A stretch of 27,576 nucleotides of DNA from an uncultured Acetatifactor sp. (GTDB lineage: Bacteria > Bacillota > Clostridia > Lachnospirales > Lachnospiraceae), in the NCBI RefSeq assembly GCF_910585425.1, contig NZ_CAJUCP010000075.1, forward strand, positions 1 through 27,576, read 5' to 3'. The notes under the pieces are model-generated. The model was not told the origin of the DNA, did no database searches, and saw nothing but the letters and a program-made list of their open reading frames with translations. A program made the position numbers and the translations under genes. Below are positions 7,464 through 15,419 of this stretch, one piece after another (position 1 is the stretch's first letter; every line of letters starts with the position of its first letter).

Positions 7464-8161
7464 TCATCCACCTCTTTCCATTGATAGCCAAATCCTCGGA
7501 CAGTTAATAAATGCTCTGGATGCGATGGGTCTGTCTCTATTTTTTCGCGCAGCCGCCGCACATAGACGGAAAGGGTATTATTATCTACATAATCTCCTGC
7601 GCTGTCCCATAACTCGCCTAAAATAATATCTCTTGTAATGATACGGTTTGCATTTTTTACTAACAGGCATATTAAACGGTATTCCGCGGCTGTAAGTTCT
7701 AATATTTTTCCCTTTAACAATACACGGCTGCCCAAAAGGTCTATCTTAATATCTCCGCACTCCATAACTGTCTCTGTTCCTTGATTCGATAATCCTGCCC
7801 GCCGCAGCAATGCTCGTATACGTGAACATAGTTCACCCAGCTTGAACGGTTTTGTTATATAGTCATCGCCGCCGCAATCCAGACCACGGATAACGCTGAC
7901 TTCTTCATCGGAAGCTGTCAGAAAAATAATCGGTATCTGATACCCATTCTTTCGTACCTTTTCACACACCTCAAAACCTGTTCCGTCCAACAGTGTAACA
8001 TCAAGAATCAACATATCATATTTATCTATCTCTGTTAAATGAGCCAGAGCTTCTTGGACAGAACAGACAAATTCGACATTGAAGTTGTTTTTCTTTAACG
8101 AGTATTTCAGTCCGTCTATCAGACTTACATCATCTTCTAACAATAAAATCTTATTTCCCAT
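7460..8161 (-). CDS. OmpR-family response regulator
   Basis: 233 residues. The receiver domain (1-120) has acidic residues LLEDD, phospho-acceptor Asp54 in LILDVTLLDG, and the conserved lysine in DDYITKPFKLGEL. The C-terminal winged helix includes LTAAEYRLICLLVKN and YVRRLREKIETDPSHPEHLLTVRGFGYQW. The in-frame ATG at 8161 gives the canonical start (MGNKILLLEDD); the frame extends further upstream but without receiver sequence. The start overlaps the small HTH gene by 11 bp. It probably binds the CTTACGG..CCGTAAG operators in front of the transporter and phosphoesterase genes. Confidence 0.95.
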   Translation of the reverse strand: MGNKILLLEDDVSLIDGLKYSLKKNNFNVEFVCSVQEALAHLTEIDKYDMLILDVTLLDGTGFEVCEKVRKNGYQIPIIFLTASDEEVSVIRGLDCGGDDYITKPFKLGELCSRIRALLRRAGLSNQGTETVMECGDIKIDLLGSRVLLKGKILELTAAEYRLICLLVKNANRIITRDIILGELWDSAGDYVDNNTLSVYVRRLREKIETDPSHPEHLLTVRGFGYQWKEVDE

Positions 8162-8336
8162 TATTTGTAGCCTTTCTCCGCTTATCAACGGGTTTATTTG
8201 AGTTTTTAGGAATAAGCCATACACGATTTATATTTAGGACTCCCTCAATACGATTTTCCTTACATAGCCGTTGTACTCGTCGTACTGATATTTCCCAACA
8301 TTCTGCCGCTTCCTGTGCTGTCATATATTCAAACAT
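8151..8336 (-). CDS. Small HTH (excisionase/MerR-like) protein
   Basis: 61 residues. MTAQEAAECWEISVRRVQRLCKENRI is a short winged HTH of the DNA-binding excisionase type, followed by IEGVLNINRVWLIPKNSNKP, the usual wing and basic tail. Such proteins are common as the first gene of regulatory operons carried by clostridial mobile elements. It opens this operon and overlaps the response regulator. AAGGGGG precedes the ATG. It may be a regulator of the operon or only a translational leader; no target can be assigned. Confidence 0.8.
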   Translation of the reverse strand: MFEYMTAQEAAECWEISVRRVQRLCKENRIEGVLNINRVWLIPKNSNKPVDKRRKATNNGK

Positions 8337-8364
8337 AACTGACCCCCTTATTCATGCTTTATAT

Positions 8365-8393
8365 AGTATATCCGTTTGAACGAACAATATCAA
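8365..8393 (-). promoter_or_regulatory. Sigma-A promoter of the HTH-regulator-kinase operon
   Basis: On the minus strand TTGATA (8393-8388) is separated by exactly 17 bp from TATACT (8370-8365), 29 bp before the HTH start codon. Unlike the transporter promoter it has a near-consensus -35 box and no CTTACGG palindrome. The sensor pair is therefore probably expressed constitutively. Confidence 0.75.
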
Positions 8394-8531
8394 CCATGCA
8401 ATTATGAACTTTTATCACTTGTCTACGGAAACAAAATCTCTTATTCACAGAAATGTCACATCGTTTAAGTGGAACTCCCATTTCAGTACAATATAAGAGG
8501 ACAAAATCTATCCGTACAGGTGGTGAGAAAA

Positions 8532-8796
8532 ATGAGCGAAGCCGCAGGAAACTTTGACTTTATGGCATTGGGGCAGGCGATTATGGATGCCCGTGAGAGA
8601 CGGCGGATTACCAGAGAGGAATTAGCCGAGGAACTTGGTATTTCGGCAAGGCATTTGCAGGCTGTGGAGAAAGAGGGGCAGAATCCGAGCTTTCCCTTAT
8701 TCATTCAGCTTGTGACCATGTTCCATATATCCGTAGACCCGTACATACACCCAGACCTCCCGACAAAGAAAACCACGCTGCGCCGACAGTTAGACT
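8532..8796 (+). pseudogene. XRE-family regulator of mobile-element type, 3' truncated
   Basis: From ATG 8532 the product reads MSEAAGNFDFMALGQAI, then an HTH (ARERRRITREELAEELGISARHLQAVEKEGQNPSF) and HISVDPYIHPDLPTKKTTLRRQLD. Small XRE proteins of this type are frequent in clostridial conjugative elements and continue after RRQLD with a helical tail of about 40 residues. Here the sequence changes at about 8796 into the antisense of the HamA-like gene. The remaining open frame to 8864 is foreign. GGTGGTGAG precedes the start. The HTH is intact, but the tail is lost. Confidence 0.7.
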
Positions 8797-9462
8797 TGCA
8801 TTGTGTAAGTTTCTTAATCCATTCATCTCGAAAGGAATTGAGTTGTTTTCTACATTCTTTTTAATAATAAGAAATTGCTCGTCTAAATATTCTCTTTTAA
8901 AATGATTCTCCAAGTCACCAATTAATTCTCTAATTCCTCGTTTACTATCAGTATAAAATTTGCTTTCTCCCAACCATAGAATACCATCATTTGGAGTAAT
9001 ATGTACTGCATCAAATCCATGAGCCGGAATTCCTATCGAATCTTTAAAATAGACTTTTGATATTAAGGGAATTGTATTTTTGAAATCTCTTAGTAATAAA
9101 TGAAGTATTAACTCCCCAAATTCTCCTCTGCGTGAACCTCCTAATTTCTTTATTTCTTCTTCAACGGATTTGTCATTATCTAAATACCAACGTCTCATTA
9201 ATTCATAATCATTTATTTTATAAATACTTTTTGCCGCCTCACGGAGCTTTTCGACAGCATCGGTCTGGGGTATTTTCGGATTCTCATACTCCGCAAAAAC
9301 ATATTCTGGTATAGTATTAATAACAGCCCGTGTAAACTCGTCTAATTGATATAAAGGCTTTCCATTATCATCTATATCCAAGTCAATCAAAAATGAATTT
9401 ACATCATCTTCTTTAACCCTTGTTATAATAATATTTTTTCTATCAAAAGTCCTGTTTATCAC
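8797..9462 (-). pseudogene. hamA: HamA-like nuclease (DUF1837, Hachiman defence), C-terminally truncated
   Basis: About 222 genuine residues from a GTG start (AAAGGCG upstream). GSRRGEFGELILHLLL, then GFDAVHITPNDGILWLGESKFY, carries a PD-(D/E)xK-like triad Asp151, Glu166, Lys168, followed by RGIRELIGDLENHF. This pattern is that of DUF1837, the effector subunit HamA of Hachiman antiphage systems. The C-terminus is lost: beyond about 8797 the frame runs through antisense of the XRE gene. The helicase partner HamB, normally adjacent and downstream, is absent. The catalytic core is present, but the system cannot be functional here. Family assignment is from motif memory. Confidence 0.75.
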
Positions 9463-9593
9463 TTGAGTCGCCTTTCTCTTATGATTTTTAAAAAAACTTA
9501 AAGATTTGGTTTGTTAATTACCTACATAAACATTATCGACACACGCTCGAAATATTAGTTAATAATTGTTTATTCAATCACTTGTCGTATAAA

Positions 9594-10619
9594 TCAATCT
9601 ATTTCCATGTCTTCGATTTTTTTAATCTTTCCATTCTCCAACGCCCGATATTCCCGCCTTAATTCTTGTAACAGCTCTTCCTCACTTGGTAAATACAATT
9701 TATACTTTGATGCAAAAATCTGTGTCTCATTCTCTGGCAAAGTATATTTAACCACCGATTCGCTCTTGTCCGCACATAACACAATGCCAATCGGCGGATT
9801 ATCTCCCTCATTCATCTGCTCCCGCTCATAATAATGAACATACATCTGCATCTGTCCTAAATCTTGATGGGTTAAGTCTCCGACTTTTAAATCAATCAGT
9901 ACAAAACACTTCAAGATATAATTATAGAATACAAGGTCAATCCAGAAATGGCGTCCATCAAAGGTAATTCTTTTTTGTCTGGCGACAAAGGAAAATCCTC
10001 TTCCAAGTTCTAACAAAAACTTCTGCAAATGGGTAATTAAAGCTTGTTCCAAGTCGCTCTCATAGAAATCATCATTCGGATTCAGTCCAAGGAATTCAAG
10101 TACATAGGGGTCACGTATAATATCTTCGGGTGTTTTCGCTGCTTCTGATGTCTGAATCTCAGCAGCAACCTTTTCTTTATTTTTACTGGACAACAGCCTT
10201 TCATAAAAAAATGTGTTTATCTGGCGTTCAAGCTGTCTGGTACTCCACCCAGCCTTTACCGCTTCCTGCATATAAAATTCCCTTGCATTACCGTTTTCTA
10301 CTTTCATTAAAAGTCTATAATGCGTCCAGCTCAATTCGTCACGCAGTGCGTGACCATTTGGAAAAGTTAAATAAAATTGCCGCATATATTTTAAATTAGT
10401 AACCGTAAAACCTTTCCCAAAATCATGCGTCATCTGCTTGGAAAGCTCTTTCAGCAGTCCCGCACCATATTCCGCCTTATCATTTCCGCCTTGCTCTTCT
10501 ATAATGGATTTTCCAATATTCCAATATGCTTCCACCATTGTAAAATTAGCAGTCTGGTAGACTTTGTTTCTTGCAGCAAGCAATATATTCCTTATTTCAT
10601 TATAAAAATTCTGATTCAC
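9594..10619 (-). CDS. DUF1016 / YhcG-type PD-(D/E)xK nuclease
   Basis: 341 residues from a GTG start with AAAGGGG 9 nt upstream. The N-terminal DUF1016 region (about 10-160) includes ARNKVYQTANFTMVEAYWNIGKSI and ELSWTHYRLLMKVEN. The C-terminal nuclease domain (about 175-330) includes DPYVLEFLGL, RQKRITFDGRHFWIDLVFYN with Asp228, and CFVLIDLKVGDLTHQDLGQM with Asp243 and Lys245 of the D-x-K motif. Length and domains are complete. YhcG proteins are often found with restriction systems and in defence islands. The neighbouring HamA remnant supports a defence setting. It stands alone here with no methylase or specificity subunit. Confidence 0.9.
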   Translation of the reverse strand: MNQNFYNEIRNILLAARNKVYQTANFTMVEAYWNIGKSIIEEQGGNDKAEYGAGLLKELSKQMTHDFGKGFTVTNLKYMRQFYLTFPNGHALRDELSWTHYRLLMKVENGNAREFYMQEAVKAGWSTRQLERQINTFFYERLLSSKNKEKVAAEIQTSEAAKTPEDIIRDPYVLEFLGLNPNDDFYESDLEQALITHLQKFLLELGRGFSFVARQKRITFDGRHFWIDLVFYNYILKCFVLIDLKVGDLTHQDLGQMQMYVHYYEREQMNEGDNPPIGIVLCADKSESVVKYTLPENETQIFASKYKLYLPSEEELLQELRREYRALENGKIKKIEDMEID

Positions 10620-10902
10620 CCCTAAATTCCCCTTTCACAACATATTTATGAAAATCCTTTTATAATTCTTTTCGGTCAGCCCTTTAACCACTCTTGCAAT
10701 GGTAGGATTACCTACATACGCTCTTGCCCTAACAAAGGTTGCTTTTCAATTTTCATTATCTGAATTCTATTTTAGTTCATTTTCCCCCATCTCACAATGC
10801 AAAAGCAACACAAATTTCAAAAAACAAGCAGGTTTCGCTGCCTGGGGGCTTCTTTCTCAGAACGTTTTTATCAGCCGCTGACAAGGGCTTTACAAAATCG
10901 GA

Positions 10903-11905
10903 TTACCTGGCTTCTTCAGTCTGGAAAAGAGACAAATGGCTCTATATATCGTTGGATATAGTCTACTCTGTCAGAAATTGTAGGCTTGAAATATGATGTG
11001 ACGGAAATGACGATATTCTTATCCGGGTCGATATAGATGACATTGCCGCTATTCCCTATGGCCGCATATATATTCTTTTCAGGATCAATAATCCACCACA
11101 GATATCCATACATCATACCTCTGAACTGATCGCTTTCTACCCTTCTCGGCTTCGTCATTTCCCGAATCCACTCCGGCGAGACTATTTCCTGCCGGTCATG
11201 GATGCCATTGTTCAAGCATAATAATCCTATTTCTGCCATATCCTCCGCAGACATACACAGTCCATATCCCGGCGTTCCTAAGCCATCCGGGTCGCAGAAC
11301 CAGACATTGTCTTTGGGCTGTTTTCCGACCGTAAATTGTCTGTGTTCTTCGGCTGTCTGTGCCAAATAGTTCATATGCTTTTTGATGCCCAGGGGTTCGA
11401 ATAAGTATTTATTTGCATAATCCACAGTCTTCATATCTGTTGCTTTATACAGGATTCCAGACAATATGTGAAGGCATACTGTCTGGTAATGGAATTCATC
11501 TGTAATGCCTTTTCTTCCGCCTAAAAAGTCCAGAGAGGCATATGTCCAATGGTCGCTCGAACAGACCTTTGTCCAGGGGTCTCCTTTACATTTATACGGA
11601 GCCCTCATGGTCAACAGATGTCTGATTGTCACATCCTGTATCGTCCTTTCGCCTCTTTTTATTTTATATTCCGGGAAATATTCCAGGACTCTGTCATCGA
11701 CGCTTTTTATCTGCCCTTTGTCAATGGCGATGCCTGTCAGCAGGGAAATGACGCTCTTTGTGGCCGACATGATATGGACACAGTCATCTTCCTTATACCC
11801 ATTCCAGACGTCGGAATAGACCTTTCTGTTATTCCTGTACGCTGCCGCCTGGCATATATTCGGTTGGCTGTTTTCTATGAAGTTATGCAGTTCGGTTTTC
11901 GTCAT
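10903..11905 (-). CDS. Serine hydrolase, beta-lactamase class C / PBP-like fold
   Basis: The coding frame ends with the stop codon at 10916-10918. From ATG 11905 it encodes 329 residues. The nucleophile motif SxxK is Ser47-Ala-Thr-Lys50 in HIMSATKSVISLLTGIAIDKGQI, typical of the class C beta-lactamase family (Pfam Beta-lactamase). DDRVLEYFPEY, TIRHLLTMRA and YGYLWWIID are also family-typical, while the Tyr-x-Asn position reads YQT. No signal peptide is visible, so it is probably cytoplasmic. ATG 11905 overlaps the upstream MerR stop as ATGA with GGAG just upstream; the in-frame 11920 start is less likely. Likely an esterase or peptidase under the MerR regulator. Substrate unknown. Confidence 0.85.
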
Positions 11906-12768
11906 CTGTCTCCGCTCCAAAGTGTAGTTTTTGTCTGATTTCCGGACATTATCTTTTTGACAGGATAATAGATTTCGGTCACATTATCATTTACATCTGC
12001 AACCTGTGACGGGTCTGTCAGGTAGACTTCGAATAGCGCATTCGTGTTTTGATACCCCTCTTTTTCTGCCCATTCCCGCTGTTTCGCGTAGACGGAGGAG
12101 AGCTGTGCATACGCTCCGCGCAAAACCGTTTTCAGGCATAATCCCGGACAGAAATCTTTCGTTCCGGTTGCATATTCCTGTACAGGGACGGCGAACTCTG
12201 TATCCAGACCGGAGGGAGCATATTCCGCACTGTGAAAAAGCACCATTGGGTTGCCTGCCATTGTCAGTTTGTCTGCTGCAATTCTTTTGAACAGTTTTTC
12301 ATAGCAGGCCAGATATGCAGCGGGATAATCTTCTTGACGAACATTTTTTCTGATCGACAGCAGGCACATCTTTGGCACATCTACGAGCCGTACATCGATG
12401 TCCTCCATATACGACATAATGGATTTCCCCTGTTGGACAGCAGCTATATCGTCTTCCAGTTGTGCCAGGATCCGTCTGTAATAATCGGCCTGCCTTTCAA
12501 TTTCCTTCTTCTTACGGACGAGAGCGAGGTAGAAGCTATCGTCCCGTACTTCCTCCGCCCTGAGGATCGCCTTGATTTCATCCAGGGAAAAGGAATACGC
12601 CTTTAGCCGATTGATGAACAGCATTTTTTCAAGCTGTTCAATCGCATAGTAGCGATATCCATTTTCGGGATTGACTTCGCCGGGCTCAAGCAGGCCTATT
12701 TCAGCGTAGTAGCGGAGCGTCTTTGTGGATACCTTGCATATATTTGAAAATTCACCGATTGATAGCAC
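11902..12768 (-). CDS. MerR-family regulator with GyrI-like effector domain (BmrR type)
   Basis: 288 residues. The N-terminal winged HTH is canonical MerR: IGEFSNICKVSTKTLRYYAEIGLLEP, NPENGYRYYAIEQL and RLKAYSFSLDEIKAIL. A coiled-coil dimerisation helix follows (about 75-118). The C-terminal half (about 125-280) is a GyrI/BmrR-like ligand-binding domain, normally for hydrophobic cations or drugs. The gene is the first of a two-gene operon with the serine hydrolase (ATGA overlap). Its promoter has the long spacer expected for MerR control, so it is probably autoregulated and activates the hydrolase on ligand binding. Confidence 0.93.
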   Translation of the reverse strand: MLSIGEFSNICKVSTKTLRYYAEIGLLEPGEVNPENGYRYYAIEQLEKMLFINRLKAYSFSLDEIKAILRAEEVRDDSFYLALVRKKKEIERQADYYRRILAQLEDDIAAVQQGKSIMSYMEDIDVRLVDVPKMCLLSIRKNVRQEDYPAAYLACYEKLFKRIAADKLTMAGNPMVLFHSAEYAPSGLDTEFAVPVQEYATGTKDFCPGLCLKTVLRGAYAQLSSVYAKQREWAEKEGYQNTNALFEVYLTDPSQVADVNDNVTEIYYPVKKIMSGNQTKTTLWSGDR

Positions 12769-12795
12769 TGATGGCCACCCCCTTTTCTTTCTTAA

Positions 12796-12826
12796 AGTAT
12801 ATACTTTGCCGTAAGGGTAAAGTCAA
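12796..12826 (-). promoter_or_regulatory. MerR-type promoter with 19-bp spacer and operator dyad
   Basis: On the minus strand TTGACT (12826-12821) and TATACT (12801-12796) are separated by 19 bp rather than 17. Between them lies a dyad, ACTTTACC (12823-12816) and GGCAAAGT (12810-12803), with 7 of 8 positions complementary around a 5-bp centre. The elongated spacer with an internal dyad is the classical architecture for MerR activation by DNA untwisting. Confidence 0.85.
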
Positions 12827-12869
12827 CAGGATTTTCAGTGGGGGCGATTCCCAGCTTTTTCACTGCAAA

Positions 12870-12901
12870 GCAAAAACTTCCTGCCGTCTCTGACAGGAAG
12901 T
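12870..12901 (-). terminator. Terminator of pyridoxamine kinase gene
   Basis: On the minus strand ACTTCCTG (12901-12894) and CAGGAAGT (12883-12876) form an 8-bp stem followed by TTTTTG. It lies about 40 bp beyond the kinase stop codon. Confidence 0.85.
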
Positions 12902-12938
12902 CTCCCTTGCTGCAACGTTTTGCTTATTTTGTTCCTCT

Positions 12939-13766
12939 TTATTTCATGGCGAGCAGCTCCGGGATCGTAGCCTCGAAATCCACGCCGTACCAGGGCTTGT
13001 CCGGATTCTGCAGGGTCACTTCTATGGTGTGGGCGGTGTAATCCGCTGCGATGCGCATGGCGTCCCGCCAGTTCAGCCCTCTCAGAATCTGCCCCACGCA
13101 GGTGCTGGAGAAAAGGTCTCCCGTGCCGTGATAGGCAGCATCGATCCTCCGGTTCTGGTAAATGTAATACTCCCCGGTCTCCCGCTCATAGCCCATCACC
13201 CCGGTCTTTCCCTTCTCCAGGGAGACGCCGGTGAGGACGCTGATGCCTGCGCCCAGCTCATTGAGCCTGGCCAGGAGCTCCTTTACATAGGACTCATCGT
13301 ATTCCTCCCTGTATTCCATGCCTGTCATCAAAGAGGCCTCGGTGATGTTGGGCACGATGATGTCCGCCTCCGCGCAGAGCTCGGCGTTCTTCTTCACATA
13401 GTCCATGTCAAAGGCCGGGTACAGCTTACCGTTGTCCGCCATCACGGGGTCTACGATTATAACCGTGTCTTCACCCCGGAAATTCCTGAACAGCTCCTTT
13501 ATCTGGTCAACCTGCTCGGCGGTTCCCAGATATCCGGTATAGATGGCGTCGAAGGCCACGCCCTCGCTCTTCCAGTGGGCGGCAATCGGCTCGATCTGGT
13601 CGGAGAGGTCCTTGCAGGTGAAGTTCCGGAACATGGTGTGGGTCGACAGGACTGCCGTGGGCAGGATGACCGTCTCGGCGCCAAGGGCGGATATGACGGG
13701 CAGCGCTATGGTCAGGGAACATTTCCCCAGGCATGAGATGTCCTGTATGGTCAATACTCTTTTCAT
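12939..13766 (-). CDS. Pyridoxamine/pyridoxal kinase (PdxY-like)
   Basis: 275 residues, full length for the family. It phosphorylates pyridoxal, pyridoxine or pyridoxamine with ATP in vitamin B6 salvage. Ribokinase-fold signatures: N-terminal MKRVLTIQDISCLGKCSLTIALPVISALG (family SSxxxGxxG region in the QDISC variant), VDPVMADNGKLY, PNITEASLMTG, and the anion-hole/catalytic motif YHGTGDLFSS with the catalytic aspartate in GTGD. It is monocistronic with its own promoter and terminator. It is divergent from the solute-binding protein gene and unrelated to the mobile cargo on its other side. Confidence 0.93.
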   Translation of the reverse strand: MKRVLTIQDISCLGKCSLTIALPVISALGAETVILPTAVLSTHTMFRNFTCKDLSDQIEPIAAHWKSEGVAFDAIYTGYLGTAEQVDQIKELFRNFRGEDTVIIVDPVMADNGKLYPAFDMDYVKKNAELCAEADIIVPNITEASLMTGMEYREEYDESYVKELLARLNELGAGISVLTGVSLEKGKTGVMGYERETGEYYIYQNRRIDAAYHGTGDLFSSTCVGQILRGLNWRDAMRIAADYTAHTIEVTLQNPDKPWYGVDFEATIPELLAMK

Positions 13767-13855
13767 TTTTGATACCTATCTGCGCGTTGCGGCGCGCCGG
13801 GGACTGCGGGCCGGATACGCATTTTTGTCCGGCCTGCTCCAAACTGTCCAGGCAC

Positions 13856-13884
13856 ATCGTATCACTGTCTACATACTACGTCAA
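13856..13884 (-). promoter_or_regulatory. Sigma-A promoter of pyridoxamine kinase gene
   Basis: On the minus strand TTGACG (13884-13879) is followed after 17 bp by TACGAT (13861-13856), about 90 bp upstream of the kinase start codon. Confidence 0.65.
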
Positions 13885-13993
13885 TAGGTTTATTGATTTT
13901 TTTGCCACAGGCAATCCGGGCCAGGGCCGCGGACAGCGCGTGGAGGAATCTGCGGCGGACGACAAAGCCTGCTGCCGCCTCTCCAAAAAAAAT

Positions 13994-14022
13994 TTGCAAA
14001 CCCCCCCATATAATGGTAAAAT
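13994..14022 (+). promoter_or_regulatory. Candidate promoter of solute-binding protein gene
   Basis: TTGCAA (13994-13999) and TAAAAT (14017-14022) are 17 bp apart. A TATAAT also lies in the spacer (14009-14014) but lacks a suitably placed -35. The start codon is 35 bp downstream with CGGAG before it. Confidence 0.55.
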
Positions 14023-14056
14023 AAGATACAAAAATATGCAATATACGGAGAATGTC

Positions 14057-15313
14057 ATGAAACCCACGAAAAGAATATCACACCTGTTCCTTCCCACCGT
14101 TTTTATGCTGGCCGTCTCCCTGTCCGGATGCGGGGGCGATGGCGGCGAGGCCCCTTCCGAAGCGGAGCAGCCCTCCGGTTCCGGCCCTGTGGCGCTGACT
14201 GTCTGGGGCGCGGAGGAGGATGAGGAGCTGCTGCAGCAGATTTTTGACAGTTTCCAGGAAAAGTACCGGGGCCAGGCGGATTTCCAGATTACATATCAGC
14301 CCCAGAGCGAGAGCCACTGCACCGACGCGCTGATGGCAGACCTGGAAAACGGCGCGGATGTCTTCGCCTTTGCGGACGACCAGCTGAACACTCTGGTGGC
14401 CTCCGGAGCCCTGGATCCCATAGAGGACCCGGAGCCCCTGCGGGCCGCCAATCTGCCGGAGGCCGTCTCCGCCGCCTCTGTGAACGATACCTTGTACGCA
14501 TATCCCCTCACCGCCGACAACGGTTATTTCCTGTACTACGACAAGCGTGTCTTCTCCCAGGAGGACATCCAATCCTGGGACAGGATGCTGGACATTGCCG
14601 GGGAGCAGGACCGGAAGGTCTCCATGGAATGGTCCTCCGGCTGGTATGTGTACGCCCTCTTCGGCAACACCGGCCTCACCGTGGGGCTCAACGATGACGG
14701 CATCACCAATTACTGCACCTGGAACGACACGGAAGGCCCCGTCAAGGGGACCGATGTGGCCAAAGCCATGTCAGCCATGGCGGAGCATCCGGGATTCCTC
14801 AGCACCGACGACGCCGGGTTCCTGGCGGGTGTCCAGGACGGCACCATCGCGGCAGGCGTCAGCGGCACCTGGAACGCGGTGGCCGTGGAGGAGGCCTGGG
14901 GCAGCGGCTTCGGGGCGGCGAAGCTCCCCTCCTACACCTGCGCGGGGCAGGAGATCCCCATGGCCTCCTTCTCCGGCTATAAGCTCATCGGCGTGAACTC
15001 CTACTCCCAAAACAGGGACTGGGCCGCGAAGCTGGCCGAATGGATCACCAATGAGGAGAACCAGGCGCTGCGCTTCCGGCTGCGGGGCCAGGGCCCCTCC
15101 AACAAAAATGCCGCGGCCTCCGAAGAGGTTCAGGGCTCTCCCGCCATCGCGGCGCTTCTGGCCCAGTCGGAGCACTCCTGCCTCCAGCGCATCGGCGGGA
15201 ATTACTGGGAGCCGGTCACTGCCTTCACCGCGGAGATCCTGGCCGGGAACCCCTCGGGGAAGAGCCTCCAGGAGCTGCTGGACACCATGGTCACGGACAT
15301 CACGGCTCCCTGA
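14057..15313 (+). CDS. ABC-type extracellular solute-binding lipoprotein
   Basis: 418 residues from ATG 14057 (CGGAG upstream); the frame is open further upstream but without coding features. A lipoprotein signal peptide ends in the lipobox LSGC with Cys25. A low-complexity Gly/Glu/Ser/Pro linker follows, then a family 1 (maltose-binding-like) solute-binding fold: LTVWGAEEDEELLQQIFDSFQEKY, DVFAFADDQLNTLVASGAL, YAYPLTADNGYFLYYDKRVF and VSGTWNAVAVEEAWGSG. It is anchored outside the membrane and binds probably a sugar or oligosaccharide. No permease or ATPase genes are nearby. The next gene, 106 bp downstream and co-directional, is a chemoreceptor, which suggests a binding-protein/receptor pair rather than uptake. 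Confidence 0.9.
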   Translation: MKPTKRISHLFLPTVFMLAVSLSGCGGDGGEAPSEAEQPSGSGPVALTVWGAEEDEELLQQIFDSFQEKYRGQADFQITYQPQSESHCTDALMADLENGADVFAFADDQLNTLVASGALDPIEDPEPLRAANLPEAVSAASVNDTLYAYPLTADNGYFLYYDKRVFSQEDIQSWDRMLDIAGEQDRKVSMEWSSGWYVYALFGNTGLTVGLNDDGITNYCTWNDTEGPVKGTDVAKAMSAMAEHPGFLSTDDAGFLAGVQDGTIAAGVSGTWNAVAVEEAWGSGFGAAKLPSYTCAGQEIPMASFSGYKLIGVNSYSQNRDWAAKLAEWITNEENQALRFRLRGQGPSNKNAAASEEVQGSPAIAALLAQSEHSCLQRIGGNYWEPVTAFTAEILAGNPSGKSLQELLDTMVTDITAP

Positions 15314-15419
15314 CCCCTGTCCTCCCTCCTGCCGCGGCCCCCGGCCTTCCCCTGTCCGGCGGCCGGGAATCCCTGGCTGCCCCCACATTTTTCCAAACGC
15401 TAAAGGAGATTTGTCCATC

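Noticed and set aside
10640..10915. Possible small gene or terminator between the serine hydrolase and YhcG genes
   Set aside because: Frames of 60-85 codons there lack ribosome sites and any domain; the short CAGG/CCTG hairpin is too weak to call a terminator.
12806..12816. CCGTAAGG in the MerR promoter, similar to the two-component operator
   Set aside because: It is only a half-site within the MerR dyad and lacks the 19-bp block; resemblance is probably chance.
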